DNA of 64,000 nucleotides from an uncultured Duncaniella sp. (lineage in GTDB: Bacteria; Bacteroidota; Bacteroidia; Bacteroidales; Muribaculaceae): NCBI GenBank assembly GCA_910589485.1, contig CAJUSW010000003.1, forward strand, positions 124,001 through 188,000, written 5' to 3'. This document shows positions 1 through 9,696 of the stretch, piece by piece. The notes beneath the pieces were generated by a model, which did no database searches, was not told where the DNA came from, and saw only the letters and a list, made by a program, of their open reading frames with translations. Numbering within the stretch: the stretch's first letter is position 1; the number at the start of each line of letters is the position of its first letter. The translations under genes were made by a program, and so were the position numbers.

Positions 1-44
1 ACGAGCCTATTGCAGGCCCTTAAAATATTCATCAGAATGGAGTT

Positions 45-2615
45 TTATTCTTTAGGATGACGTATCTCGGTGGATAGCTTATCGGCTCCAGGGGTGTAGG
101 AGACGTAGATCTCATCGCCGGGCTTGACGGTATCGTCGATTATAAGCTCGGCAAGCGAGTCCTCGAGATACTTCTGAATGGCTCTCTTGAGCGGTCGTGC
201 TCCAAACTGGGAGTCATAGCCCTTGTCGGCAACAAAGTCACGGGCCTCGTCGGTCAAGGTGAGTTTATATCCAAGCTGACCGACGCGCTTGTAGAAGCCT
301 GCAAGCTCGATGTCGATGATCTTGAAAATGGATTCGCGGCTCAGGGGATCGAACATCACGATGTCGTCGATGCGGTTGAGGAACTCGGGGGCGAAAGCCT
401 TGTTGAGCGCCTTGCGGATCACACCCTGGCTCACCTCGCGGTCGTCGGCCGGACGGGAATTGAAGCCTATGCCACCGCCGAAGTCCTTGAGCTGACGGGA
501 ACCGATATTGGAGGTCATGATGAGGATGGTGTTCTTGAAATCCACGCGACGGCCGAGCGAATCGGTGAGACGGCCCTCGTCCATCACCTGCAAGAGGAGA
601 TTGAACACGTCGGGGTGGGCCTTCTCGATCTCGTCGAGCAGGACTATGGAATAGGGATGACGGCGCACTTTCTCGGTGAGCTGACCGCCCTCCTCGTAAC
701 CAACGTATCCCGGAGGCGCTCCAACGAGACGCGACACGGTGAACTTCTCCATATACTCGCTCATGTCGATGCGGATGAGGGAATCGGAAGTATCAAACAT
801 GTATTCGGCGAGCTTCTTGGCCAGATGGGTCTTGCCGACGCCGGTGGGGCCAAGGAAGAGGAATGTGCCTATAGGCTTGTTGGGGTCCTTGAGGCCGATG
901 CGGTTGCGCTGGATGGCCTTGACAATCTTGTCGATAGCGGTGTCCTGACCGATGATCTGGGACTTGATGGAGGGGCCCATTTCCTTGAGGCGCTTACCCT
1001 CGGCCTGGGCAATGCGCTGCACGGGCACTCCGGTCATCATGGCCACGACCTCGGCCACCTTGTCCTCGTCGACGGTCTCGCGCATGGTCGAGAGCTTCTC
1101 CTGCCACTGGGCGTTGGCCTCATCGAGCTGGGCCTTGAGCTGCTGCTCACGGTCGCGATAAGAGGCTGCCTTCTCGAAGTTCTGAGCCTGGGCGGCGCGG
1201 AGCTTTTCGGCCGCGGCCTCGTTGATCTCCTTCTCAAGCTCCTCGATAGCGGCGGGGACGGCAATGTTGGTCACGTGCACGCGGCTTCCGGCCTCGTCCA
1301 TAGCGTCGATGGCCTTGTCGGGGAAATTGCGGTCACTGACATAACGCTCGGTGAGCGCTACGCAAGCGTCGAGAGCCTGGGGGGTGTAGAGGACATTGTG
1401 ATGAGCCTCGTATTTCTCGCGGATGTTATCGAGGATGACGCGGGTCTCCTCGGGTGTGGTAGGCTCGACCATCACCTTCTGGAAGCGGCGTTCGAGGGCG
1501 CCATCGTTCTCGATGTTCTTGCGGTACTCATCGAGAGTGGTGGCTCCGATGCACTGGATCTCACCGCGGGCGAGGGCGGGCTTGAGCAGGTTGGCGGCAT
1601 CCATCGAGCCGGCGGCGTTGCCTGCTCCCACTATGGTGTGAAGCTCGTCGATGAAGAGGATTATATTTTTGTTCTTGGCAAGCTCGTCAAGGATGCCCTT
1701 GACACGCTCCTCGAACTGGCCACGATACTTGGTGCCAGCTACGAGCGAGGCCATGTCGAGCGACACTACCCTCTTGTCGAAAAGGATGCGTGACACCTTG
1801 CGCTTGACAATGCGCAGAGCCAATCCCTCGACAATGGCCGACTTGCCCACACCGGGTTCGCCAATGAGGACAGGATTGTTCTTCTTGCGGCGGCTGAGGA
1901 TCTGAGCGAGACGCTCGATCTCAACATCGCGACCCACCACGGGGTCGAGACGGTTCTCCTCGGCGGCACGGGTCATGTCATAGCCAAACTTGTCGAGCAT
2001 GGGGGTATCAGAATTGCCACGCGAGGCACCACCCTGGGTCTCGCGACGCGGGCCGGACTGCTGACGGCCTGAGGGGCCTGATGAAGCCGATGGGGTGTCA
2101 TCGTCCTCCTCATCCTCATCATCGCCGTCGCGCTGAAGGCTCATGGGCTGATCGGAAGTTCCGGCCAGGAGTCGGTAGAGCGACTCGTAAGTCACCCCGG
2201 CACGGCGAAACGGCTCCATAAATGCCGAGTTCTGAGCATCGGAGTTATGGAAGATGGCAAGCAACAGGTGCACGGCATCGACCACATTGCTCTTGAGCAT
2301 GCGGGCCTCGAGAACGCTGAGCTTGATTATACGACTGGTGAGATCGCTCACGGAGACGTCAGACACGGCTACGGTGCCGGAGTAACCGCTCTCGGCGGCG
2401 GCGTTGAACAGTTCCTTGTCGAGCGACTCCTGGAGCCGGGCTGAGGAGCTGTCGCGCGAAGCCCGGTCAATGAGCTGGGCGGCCTCCGAACCCGAGTCGG
2501 ACAGCAGGGCCAACAGCAGGTGCTCGGGCATCACATAACGGCTGTTGTGACGGGCAGCAAGCACGGGGGTAGAGTTGACCGTATCCTTAAATTTTTGAGA
2601 ATATACTGTTTCCAT
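45..2615 (-). CDS. clpC: ClpC-type AAA+ chaperone, ATPase subunit of a Clp protease
   Basis: 856 residues, full length for a ClpC/ClpA class unfoldase that feeds substrates to ClpP in the cytoplasm. Order: Clp N-domain repeats (about 1-150), an acidic then Gly/Ser/Gln-rich linker (about 160-205), first AAA+ module with Walker A GEPGVGKS, a UVR-like middle segment, second AAA+ module with Walker A GPTGVGKT, and the C-terminal D2-small domain. The IGF tripeptide at about 716-718 matches the ClpP-docking loop, so a protease role is more likely than a ClpB disaggregase role. The UVR-like segment favours ClpC over ClpA. It lies about 100 bases downstream of maf on the same strand. No ClpP gene is in the window. 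Family call firm. Confidence 0.95.
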   Translation of the reverse strand: METVYSQKFKDTVNSTPVLAARHNSRYVMPEHLLLALLSDSGSEAAQLIDRASRDSSSARLQESLDKELFNAAAESGYSGTVAVSDVSVSDLTSRIIKLSVLEARMLKSNVVDAVHLLLAIFHNSDAQNSAFMEPFRRAGVTYESLYRLLAGTSDQPMSLQRDGDDEDEEDDDTPSASSGPSGRQQSGPRRETQGGASRGNSDTPMLDKFGYDMTRAAEENRLDPVVGRDVEIERLAQILSRRKKNNPVLIGEPGVGKSAIVEGLALRIVKRKVSRILFDKRVVSLDMASLVAGTKYRGQFEERVKGILDELAKNKNIILFIDELHTIVGAGNAAGSMDAANLLKPALARGEIQCIGATTLDEYRKNIENDGALERRFQKVMVEPTTPEETRVILDNIREKYEAHHNVLYTPQALDACVALTERYVSDRNFPDKAIDAMDEAGSRVHVTNIAVPAAIEELEKEINEAAAEKLRAAQAQNFEKAASYRDREQQLKAQLDEANAQWQEKLSTMRETVDEDKVAEVVAMMTGVPVQRIAQAEGKRLKEMGPSIKSQIIGQDTAIDKIVKAIQRNRIGLKDPNKPIGTFLFLGPTGVGKTHLAKKLAEYMFDTSDSLIRIDMSEYMEKFTVSRLVGAPPGYVGYEEGGQLTEKVRRHPYSIVLLDEIEKAHPDVFNLLLQVMDEGRLTDSLGRRVDFKNTILIMTSNIGSRQLKDFGGGIGFNSRPADDREVSQGVIRKALNKAFAPEFLNRIDDIVMFDPLSRESIFKIIDIELAGFYKRVGQLGYKLTLTDEARDFVADKGYDSQFGARPLKRAIQKYLEDSLAELIIDDTVKPGDEIYVSYTPGADKLSTEIRHPKE

Positions 2616-2708
2616 TAATTTCTATACTAATTGGTGGCGTGATGAGTGTTATTTTTAAAAGTATAACAAAAACCATGCCAAAAAGTGCGACCGTAAAGCA
2701 AAAAATGT

Positions 2709-2725
2709 TAAGTAAGTCTTAAAAG
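2709..2725. repeat. Short match to the dispersed AAGTAAGTCTTAAAA repeat
   Basis: The 15-mer AAGTAAGTCTTAAAA starts at 2710 and overlaps the maf stop codon (2719-2721). The same 15-mer opens the longer repeats at 35378 and 63112. Only the end is recognisable here, followed by GCTCTT, which also resembles the inner part of the longer copies. It is either a remnant of the element or a chance match. Confidence 0.45.
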
Positions 2726-3309
2726 CTCTTCAATGCCTCATACAGTCGATGGACCGGCAAGCCCATCACGTTGTAAAAACTTCCGTCGATTCCCTTGATG
2801 GCGGCGGCCCCTATCCATTCCTGTATGCCATAGGCACCGGCTTTATCGAAGGGGTGATAGCGGTCGATGTAATAGCGTATCTCATCATCGGTGAGCTCTC
2901 CGAACTCCACCACAGATGTGGCGCTGAAGGTGAGACTCCGCATGGCTGTGCGCAGGGTGACACCTGTGACCACCGTCTGCTTGCGTCCGGCCAGGCGACG
3001 AAGCATCTCCATGGCCTCGGAGGCATCGGCGGGCTTGCCGAGCACGTCGCCGTCGAGGATCACAACGGTGTCGGCCGTGATGACGAGGCGGTCATCGCCG
3101 GGAGTCAGCGGATAGGCATCGGCCTTAAGGCAGGAGAGGTACACGGGCACGTCGTGGGCCTCGGTGCCGGGTGGCACCGTCTCGTCCACCGGATGGGAGG
3201 TGTCGACTGTGAAATCAATATCGAGCAAACCGAGGAGTTCACGCCGGCGGGGGGAACCGCTGGCAAGTATCACGTTGTATTTACTGAGATTTTCGAGCGG
3301 ATGAAACAT
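2719..3309 (-). CDS. maf: Maf-like nucleoside triphosphate pyrophosphatase
   Basis: 196 residues. Maf proteins hydrolyse non-canonical or modified NTPs to the monophosphate and PPi. Visible are the N-terminal substrate loop ASGSPRRRELL and the later segment VITADTVVILDGDVLGKP with the conserved Asp. The start at 3309 (MFHPLENL) is preferred over an in-frame ATG at 3354. A promoter-like TAAATTTG at 3354-3361 would put the transcript start downstream of 3354, and the extra 15 residues are unlike the family. It is followed by clpC after about 100 bases and may be co-transcribed with it. Confidence 0.9.
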   Translation of the reverse strand: MFHPLENLSKYNVILASGSPRRRELLGLLDIDFTVDTSHPVDETVPPGTEAHDVPVYLSCLKADAYPLTPGDDRLVITADTVVILDGDVLGKPADASEAMEMLRRLAGRKQTVVTGVTLRTAMRSLTFSATSVVEFGELTDDEIRYYIDRYHPFDKAGAYGIQEWIGAAAIKGIDGSFYNVMGLPVHRLYEALKSF

Positions 3310-3353
3310 AGCAGGTATATACAGGTATAGATATGTAAGACCTTTATCGGTCA

Positions 3354-3387
3354 CAAATTTATGAATAAAAGATCGATTTCACCCAAA
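3354..3387 (-). promoter_or_regulatory. Likely promoter of maf
   Basis: On the minus strand TTTG (3384-3387) is followed after 22 bases by TAAATTTG (3354-3361), fitting the Bacteroidota sigma consensus TTG, about 20 bases, TAnnTTTG. The spacing is slightly long. It supports translation from 3309. Confidence 0.5.
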
Positions 3388-4132
3388 GAAACTGTTTAAA
3401 TTTATTTGATACGGTTTCTAATGGAGGATGATTTTTTAACAAATCATACCTAAACCTTACCCTTGCGGCTCATGGCAGACGGATGAAAATACTCTTTTAC
3501 CACCTTAATAATATATAGGATCATTTAGCTGGAGATGCTTTTGTCTTCCCTACCCCCTCGGCCGATGGGGGGGACGCAATGTGATGGCAAAATCCATAGG
3601 CAAAAGGATAGTAAGGTTAAGCGGAAGTGGCGATAAACGGGCTGAGAGGGGCATGAATCGCCCAGGAATTGACATTTTGGACAAAATCGCCACAAAATAA
3701 TTTTCTTTTTTTAATCGATTTTCAGATTTCAGGTCAAAAAGCACCTATTTGTATATTTAAAGATAACAAATTGATGTCAATATCGTGACCACAGCGGTCT
3801 GTAGATAGGATGTTGTCGCATTGACATTATTCCATTTTAATTCAATTTCAGCTTCCGAATGAGAAATTGCAACTCTATTTTATTTCTTTTTTTAAATAAA
3901 AACCGCACTTTTTGCATACTTTGCTTGTTTTTTACAATTTTTATTCCTTATTTTGCAAAAAGTAAAAATCACTTAAATCCAATCGTTCACCATTAAAGAT
4001 TTATTAAAATTAACATTCTCCTTAACGGATATTTAGGCTCTGCTAAAAATCCTGACATTTAATACTTAACAAGACTCTCAAAATAAGTCACATTATCAAT
4101 CAATCATTATACTCAAACCAAAGGACAAAAGC
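3388..4132. other. AT-rich intergenic region upstream of the first SusC gene
   Basis: About 745 bases without a credible gene. It holds a G/C hairpin (CCCCC near 3550, GGGGG near 3566) and a small palindrome ATTTTG-GA-CAAAAT at 3674-3687, a possible operator. There are several promoter-like but imperfect strings, such as TATATTTA at 3752 and ATACTTTG at 3916. No full TTTG-N20-TAnnTTTG promoter was seen, so the promoter of the SusC operon is not placed. No regulator gene is encoded here. Confidence 0.5.
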
Positions 4133-4225
4133 ATGAGAAAAAACGTAATGCGATTTTCAGCGATATTTACGGCTGTCTTTTTGGCTTTAGGGGGGCTAAC
4201 TCCATTGAAGCTCAGTCAGTTGTAA
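4133..4225 (+). pseudogene. Signal-peptide segment of the SusC gene, out of frame with the body
   Basis: ATG at 4133 opens a 30-codon frame that reads as a good signal peptide: MRKN, then a hydrophobic core with FTAVFLALGG. It stops at 4223-4225, overlapping the ATG at 4225 (TAATG). Between them is a run of six G at 4190-4195. Adding one G would join the frames and give ...LALGGANSIEAQS, a normal cleavage region, directly ahead of the SusC carboxypeptidase-like domain. The SusC body as it stands lacks any export signal, so this is a frameshift, a sequencing error, or a switchable homopolymer. Confidence 0.8.
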
Positions 4226-7188
4226 TGTCTGACAATCCCAAAACAGTTGTCTACCGAGGCGAGGTCATCGACGAAGAAGGTGAACCACTACCAGGAGTTA
4301 CTGTCAGCATTAAGGGAAAAACGGCGGCCGTAGCTACCGATATTGACGGACGTTTCATCCTTCCCGGCCCCAAAGGAACCAGTACGCTCGTTTTCAATTC
4401 AATAGGCATGAAACCTATTGAAGTCAGAGCCGGTGCCAACAAGTTCGTCACCGTGCGCATGGAATCAAATGCCGAACAGCTCGGAGAGGTTGTGGCCAAC
4501 GGTATTTACACTCGAAACATCGAGAGTTTCACAGGTTCAGTATCATCATTCAATAAGGATGATCTGAAAATGATCAGCTCCAACAACATTCTTAAGAGTC
4601 TGTCGGCGCTTGATCCATCGATCATTATGCCTGAGAATACCCTCATGGGATCGGACCCCAATACTATGCCCAAATTCACCATTAACGGTGAAATGAACCC
4701 CCAGGCACTCGCGCAGGAGTATGAGACCGACCCCAACCAACCTCTTTTCATTCTTGACGGATTCGAGTCAACACTCCAGGCCATCAATGACCTTAACATG
4801 GACCGCATCGAGAGTATACATATTCTTAAGGATGCTTCCGCTACCGCTATTTATGGCTCCAAGGCCGCTAACGGTGTGATCGTTGTAGAGACCAAAAGAC
4901 CTGAAGCCGGACGTCTGCAGCTCAGCTACAACGGAACTCTCCAGTTTGCATGGGCCGACCTTTCAGATTATAACCTCATGAACTCGGAACAGAAGCTACA
5001 ATACGAGCTTCTCTCCGGCGAATATGGCACGCTTGGCGAAGACGGTCTTCCCATTGGAGAAAGCAATAGAAATGCCTATTTCAGTCGTCGCAGGCTTGTT
5101 GACATGGGCAATAATACGTACTGGATGAATGAACCTCTCCGCACCGCCATCTCTCAGACACACAACGTGTATATTCAAGGTGGTGACCCATCCTTCCGCT
5201 ATGGAGCCGGACTTTCTTATAATAAAAATGAGGGTGTCATGAAAGGGTCGAATCGAGATGTAATCAATGGTAATGTCAATCTTACTTACCGCGTCGACAA
5301 CTTCAATTTCACCAATCAGACCACCATCAATAATGTGAGTTCCAACAATGAGACCGTATCTTTCAGCGAATTCTCAAGGATGAACCCATTTTACTCCAAA
5401 TATGATGAATATACCGGAGAAGCTCCCAAATATGTATACCGAGAGGGAGATTCATATGTTTGGAACCCAATATGGGATATGCAACAGAACAGTTTCAAGA
5501 AAAGCGACATCACGAGCATAACCAATAATTTCCAGTTTGAATGGCGTGCCACACGTCAGCTTCGTCTGCGCGGTAACTTCCAGTACCAGATGCAGAAGAC
5601 AACAAATGAATCATATACATCTCCAAACGAGACATCCCAGGCTCAGCTGGAGGGTCTGAAGAGAGGTTACTATACTAACCAAAATTCAACCGCTAATAGC
5701 TATAATGGACGTATCAATGCCACGTATGGCACTGCCATAGGCAACAATACCATAAATCTTGTTGGCGGTATGCAGTTCTCGGAAAAAAATAATAAGTCGT
5801 ATTCATTCGGAGCCCAAGGCTATTCAAGCGATACATTCTGGAATCCCAACTTCTCGCAGGGCTATCCCGAAGGCAAACCGTCATCATCTGATTCAAAGAC
5901 CAGAAATGTAAGCTACTATGCCAATGGTAACTACTCCTACGATATGAGGTATCTTCTTGATTTCAACTGGAGTATGAGTGGTGCTTCCCAATTTGGCATC
6001 AATGACCCGTTCACATCCACATGGTCGGTAGGTATCGGTTGGAATGTACACAATGAAAAATGGTTCAAGGCATCCGATATAGTAAACTATCTTAAGATCA
6101 GAGCATCTTACGGTAACCCCGGCAACCAGAACTATGACGCCAAACTTGCCGCTTCAATATATGCGTTCCTCAAAGATTATTCCAATCCATTCGGAATCGC
6201 CAATATTATTGAGCAATGGGGTAACAACGGACTGAAATGGCAGAAGACCAATACATATAACGTTGGTATCACCACAACCTTGTTCAATAACAGACTATCT
6301 CTTAACGCTGATTACCAGATCCGCAAAACGGATCCTCAGCTCGTACGCATAGACCTCCCGGGTTCCACCGGCGTGGCATCCGCTCCTATGAATGTCGGTG
6401 GCACAGATAACCGTTCCATCAGCCTCAGTGCAACATATTATATAATTAAAAAATACGATTTCAGCTGGTATATAAGTGGCAATATGAACCACTACACCAC
6501 TAAATATTATGGCATAGGCAATCTTCTTGAACAGTACAATGAAGAAGGTCGTGAATCAAGCACATCTCTCACACGCATGTTTGATGGGGCAAGTATTTCC
6601 GGATTGTATGCTGTACGTTCACTCGGTATTGATCCAGCGACCGGTAACGAGTTGCTGTTGAAGAAGAATGGCACACCCACATATGAATGGAATGCCGATG
6701 ATGAAGTACTTATTGGAGATTCGACCCCTGATATCCAAGGCAACTTCTCGACCTCATTCCTCTATAAAGGATTCTCATTCGGAGCTTCATTCTCATTCAA
6801 GATGGGTGGTGATGTCACTCTTTCAACACTTATGGATAAGGTAGAGAATATTGGTTCGGACGCCAGAAAATACAATCAGGATGTTCGCGCTCTCACTGAC
6901 CGCTGGAAGAAACCTGGCGATATCGCCAAATACAAGCGTATCGATGATACATCAACGTCTCATATCACAACGCGCTTCATCAAGACTGAGAATACACTGA
7001 CTTGTGGATCCATCAATATTGGCTACAGGACATCCACCGCAAAGTTCCTTCATTCGATCGGTGCATCATCGGTTGATCTCCGCTTCTACATGAACGACAT
7101 CTTCCGTATCTCGAATATCAAGGAGGAACGTGGATTGAGCTATCCGTTCCAGCGTTCATGCTCAATGTCTCTCGGACTGAGCTTCTAA
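4225..7188 (+). CDS. SusC/RagA family TonB-linked outer-membrane transporter (signal peptide frameshifted)
   Basis: 987 residues in the open frame, about 1018 if joined to the upstream signal peptide (4133-). It imports a nutrient across the outer membrane with its SusD partner, powered by TonB. Order: carboxypeptidase-D-like regulatory domain (about 8-85, with GEVIDEEGEPLPGVTVSIKG), TonB plug domain (GEVVANGIY through DRIESIHILKDASATAIYG and SKAANGVIVVETK), then a long C-terminal beta-barrel ending in FQRSCSMSLGLSF. SusD follows after 25 bases. The frame shown starts at an ATG without export signal because of the G run at 4190-4195. The substrate cannot be read from the sequence; no carbohydrate-active enzyme is nearby. 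Confidence 0.93.
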   Translation: MSDNPKTVVYRGEVIDEEGEPLPGVTVSIKGKTAAVATDIDGRFILPGPKGTSTLVFNSIGMKPIEVRAGANKFVTVRMESNAEQLGEVVANGIYTRNIESFTGSVSSFNKDDLKMISSNNILKSLSALDPSIIMPENTLMGSDPNTMPKFTINGEMNPQALAQEYETDPNQPLFILDGFESTLQAINDLNMDRIESIHILKDASATAIYGSKAANGVIVVETKRPEAGRLQLSYNGTLQFAWADLSDYNLMNSEQKLQYELLSGEYGTLGEDGLPIGESNRNAYFSRRRLVDMGNNTYWMNEPLRTAISQTHNVYIQGGDPSFRYGAGLSYNKNEGVMKGSNRDVINGNVNLTYRVDNFNFTNQTTINNVSSNNETVSFSEFSRMNPFYSKYDEYTGEAPKYVYREGDSYVWNPIWDMQQNSFKKSDITSITNNFQFEWRATRQLRLRGNFQYQMQKTTNESYTSPNETSQAQLEGLKRGYYTNQNSTANSYNGRINATYGTAIGNNTINLVGGMQFSEKNNKSYSFGAQGYSSDTFWNPNFSQGYPEGKPSSSDSKTRNVSYYANGNYSYDMRYLLDFNWSMSGASQFGINDPFTSTWSVGIGWNVHNEKWFKASDIVNYLKIRASYGNPGNQNYDAKLAASIYAFLKDYSNPFGIANIIEQWGNNGLKWQKTNTYNVGITTTLFNNRLSLNADYQIRKTDPQLVRIDLPGSTGVASAPMNVGGTDNRSISLSATYYIIKKYDFSWYISGNMNHYTTKYYGIGNLLEQYNEEGRESSTSLTRMFDGASISGLYAVRSLGIDPATGNELLLKKNGTPTYEWNADDEVLIGDSTPDIQGNFSTSFLYKGFSFGASFSFKMGGDVTLSTLMDKVENIGSDARKYNQDVRALTDRWKKPGDIAKYKRIDDTSTSHITTRFIKTENTLTCGSINIGYRTSTAKFLHSIGASSVDLRFYMNDIFRISNIKEERGLSYPFQRSCSMSLGLSF

Positions 7189-7213
7189 TCTTAAATTTCT
7201 AAAGGATTTAAAA

Positions 7214-8740
7214 ATGAAAAAAACTATTATAAAGGTTGCGGCATCTGCCTCTATATTGCTCTCCCTTTCCTCCTGCTCGGATTGGTTGCAGGTGGAGATG
7301 GAGGACAAGATCATGGAACCGGTGCTTTTCAGCAACTACCCAGGATATGTAGCAGCTCTTAATGGAGTATATATGTCATTAAATGACTATTACACTGTAG
7401 GATCTCTCAATGACATTCTTGATGTTATGGCTCAGTACTACTACGTGACCGATGACATGAGGGATAATACCTACAGGATATACCAATCATATAGCTTCAG
7501 CGATGCCGGTTTTGAAAGCAAAAATGGTGCATTGTGGAATAAGGCTTATACTCTTATCGCCAACACCAATACTATACTTGATCACCTCACAAGCATCGGC
7601 GATACTCCGTTAAGCCAAACCCAATACAATGTCCTCCGTGGTGAGGCATTAGCCATGAGGGCTATGCTCCATTTCGATATACTTCGCCGACATGGTGCGA
7701 TATACGCTACCAATCCTGATGCCGAGACTATACCATATCAGGACGATACCAGCCGTGAAATCAAGCCGTTCCTGACAAATAAAGCAATCATGGAACGCAT
7801 AATTGGTGATCTGACCGAGGCTTCATCATTGCTCAAGGAGTCAGACCCGATCATCACTGAGGGTATCAGGGACACTCAAGTGGAAGACAATGGCGTGGCA
7901 AGTTATGACATGTCATTCCGTCAGCTCCGATTGAACTATTACGCCGTTCAGGGTCTTCTTGCACGTGCATACCAGTGGATTGGAGACAAAACCAATGCTT
8001 ACAAAGTGGCTAAGGAAGAAATCATTGATAAGGTAACAACTGAATCACTTGAAGTATTCCCTTGGATCACCGACGAGCGTGTGCATGCCGATGGCAAGCC
8101 CGACCTGATGTTCTCAACCGAGGTTATGTTTTCGTTATACCATAACCAAAGGAGCAAGTATAATAGTGCAGTATTTGCATCAAGCATATCCTCTTCCCTA
8201 CGTCTCACATTCTATGGAGAAAATAAAGATGGCGAAGACTCCAAGGTAGGACTTCTGTATGACTATGTAAATGATTATCGCCGTGATCAATGGGCATTAG
8301 CTGATCCTCCTCAGGGCGCTGGTGATGATGATAACCCTATCGGCACTACGTTGTATCTGACAAAGTATGACGATTTCAAAAGCGGGGCAACAGAAGAGAC
8401 ATTCCGTTACATGCTACCCATGATACGTTTGAGCGAAATGTACTTGATAGCAGCAGAATCGGCATCAAATGCTGATGAAGCTTACAGGCTATTGAATGAA
8501 GTCCGCCTCCATAGAAATTGCCCGAGCTTGGAAACCAGTGGTAATTTCAATGTAGATTTATTATATGAATTTGCAAGAGAGACGCTCGCAGAAGGTCAAT
8601 TGTATTATTTCTATAAGCGTCGCCAGGAGACACGCATCATAAGCCGTACAGGCTCATATGACTTCAATATGTTGCTCTCCAATTATATATGGCCAATTCC
8701 TGAAGCCGAACTCAACAAACGTACACATTCAGGTAAGTAA
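7214..8740 (+). CDS. RagB/SusD family nutrient-binding lipoprotein
   Basis: 508 residues. It is the surface lipoprotein lid of the SusC pore encoded 25 bases upstream. The N-terminus is a lipoprotein signal with lipobox LSSCSDWLQ. The middle shows the SusD TPR-like helical segments (NVLRGEALAMRAMLHFDILRR) and the C-terminal part has the usual YMLPMIRLSEMYLIAAES block, ending near WPIPEAELN. The ligand is unknown. The length is a little short of many glycan-binding SusD proteins but typical for clusters with DUF4843 and PKD-like partners. Confidence 0.94.
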   Translation: MKKTIIKVAASASILLSLSSCSDWLQVEMEDKIMEPVLFSNYPGYVAALNGVYMSLNDYYTVGSLNDILDVMAQYYYVTDDMRDNTYRIYQSYSFSDAGFESKNGALWNKAYTLIANTNTILDHLTSIGDTPLSQTQYNVLRGEALAMRAMLHFDILRRHGAIYATNPDAETIPYQDDTSREIKPFLTNKAIMERIIGDLTEASSLLKESDPIITEGIRDTQVEDNGVASYDMSFRQLRLNYYAVQGLLARAYQWIGDKTNAYKVAKEEIIDKVTTESLEVFPWITDERVHADGKPDLMFSTEVMFSLYHNQRSKYNSAVFASSISSSLRLTFYGENKDGEDSKVGLLYDYVNDYRRDQWALADPPQGAGDDDNPIGTTLYLTKYDDFKSGATEETFRYMLPMIRLSEMYLIAAESASNADEAYRLLNEVRLHRNCPSLETSGNFNVDLLYEFARETLAEGQLYYFYKRRQETRIISRTGSYDFNMLLSNYIWPIPEAELNKRTHSGK

Positions 8741-8760
8741 CTATTCATAACGATAAGAAC

Positions 8761-9663
8761 ATGAAAAAATTAATATATCTCACTCTCATCCTCTCCATAA
8801 CATCATTATGGTCGGGATGCACCAAGGAGGACATCGATCTATATAGCGGCATGGACGCTTTATATTTCTCACAGCAGTGGGGCGTTGCCACTTTTGAAAA
8901 TAACATCGATCCCACCGGAGGCGGTAAGAATATGCAACAGGCTTATTCAAAAATAGGCTTTGGAGGTATTGCTCAATCCGATTCGCTTCTGAGATTGAAT
9001 ATTCAGGTAGCAGGATCCGTAAAAGATTACGACCGCCCCTTTGGCATCGAAGTGGTTAACGATAGTACAACCGCATTGGAAGGCATTGAATATGAGCTTG
9101 TAGATCCTGAAGAGGATGCAATCATTCGTGCCGGGCAGACGCGCACCTTGGTGAGAATACTATTCCATAAGACTGAGCGCATGAACGACGAGAACCTGAT
9201 GCTCCAGGTAAGATTAATACCCGGTGAGCACTTCGTTCTTCCGTTTGACACCGCAGGATACGGAAAAATGCCGATTATTCACACTTCTGCATCTCTTCTG
9301 AACGAATACAACCATCTGAACCTCGATCCATCGATCCATAATATCTTTATCAATAACTTCCTTGTTTCTCCTCCGGGATGGGTTGATAACTTCATGGGCA
9401 TATGGTCAGAGACTAAGATGCGAATTCTTCTTGACACTACCAATGAACGTCTTGGCTGGACAATCGACACATGGAATGACAATGCTAACATGTGGCCACC
9501 GGCTACCCGCTATACAATGGCTCAGACACTTCTTGCTGAATACCTATTGGAGCAGTACAACAAAGGCCGTGAATACTGGGTTCTTGATCCCGATGGAACA
9601 ATGATGTGGTGCCCGAGCTCACTACTTCCCTGGGGAGAGGATTCAAGACCTGAATACATGTAA
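8761..9663 (+). CDS. DUF4843 lipoprotein
   Basis: 300 residues with lipoprotein signal (lipobox SLWSGCTKED), so probably anchored in the outer membrane. The segment from MDALYFSQQWG through VKDYDRPFGIEVV and RAGQTRTLVRILFHKTERM fits DUF4843 proteins found beside SusD genes. These are thought to be accessory surface lipoproteins of the SusCD complex; no activity is known to me. It sits 20 bases after susD and 33 before the PKD-like gene, so it is operon position 3. Confidence 0.85.
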   Translation: MKKLIYLTLILSITSLWSGCTKEDIDLYSGMDALYFSQQWGVATFENNIDPTGGGKNMQQAYSKIGFGGIAQSDSLLRLNIQVAGSVKDYDRPFGIEVVNDSTTALEGIEYELVDPEEDAIIRAGQTRTLVRILFHKTERMNDENLMLQVRLIPGEHFVLPFDTAGYGKMPIIHTSASLLNEYNHLNLDPSIHNIFINNFLVSPPGWVDNFMGIWSETKMRILLDTTNERLGWTIDTWNDNANMWPPATRYTMAQTLLAEYLLEQYNKGREYWVLDPDGTMMWCPSSLLPWGEDSRPEYM

Positions 9664-9696
9664 TTTGCAATAATAGCCATACTAATATTTCAAATA

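Noticed and set aside
615..1793. Long open frame (392 codons) on the plus strand opposite clpC
   Set aside because: It is a shadow of the strongly conserved clpC reading frame; the translation is Leu/Gly/Val-rich with no domain.
3550..3744. 64-codon minus-strand frame upstream of the first SusC gene
   Set aside because: No recognisable protein features, no promoter or ribosome-binding context, and it lies in AT-rich regulatory sequence.
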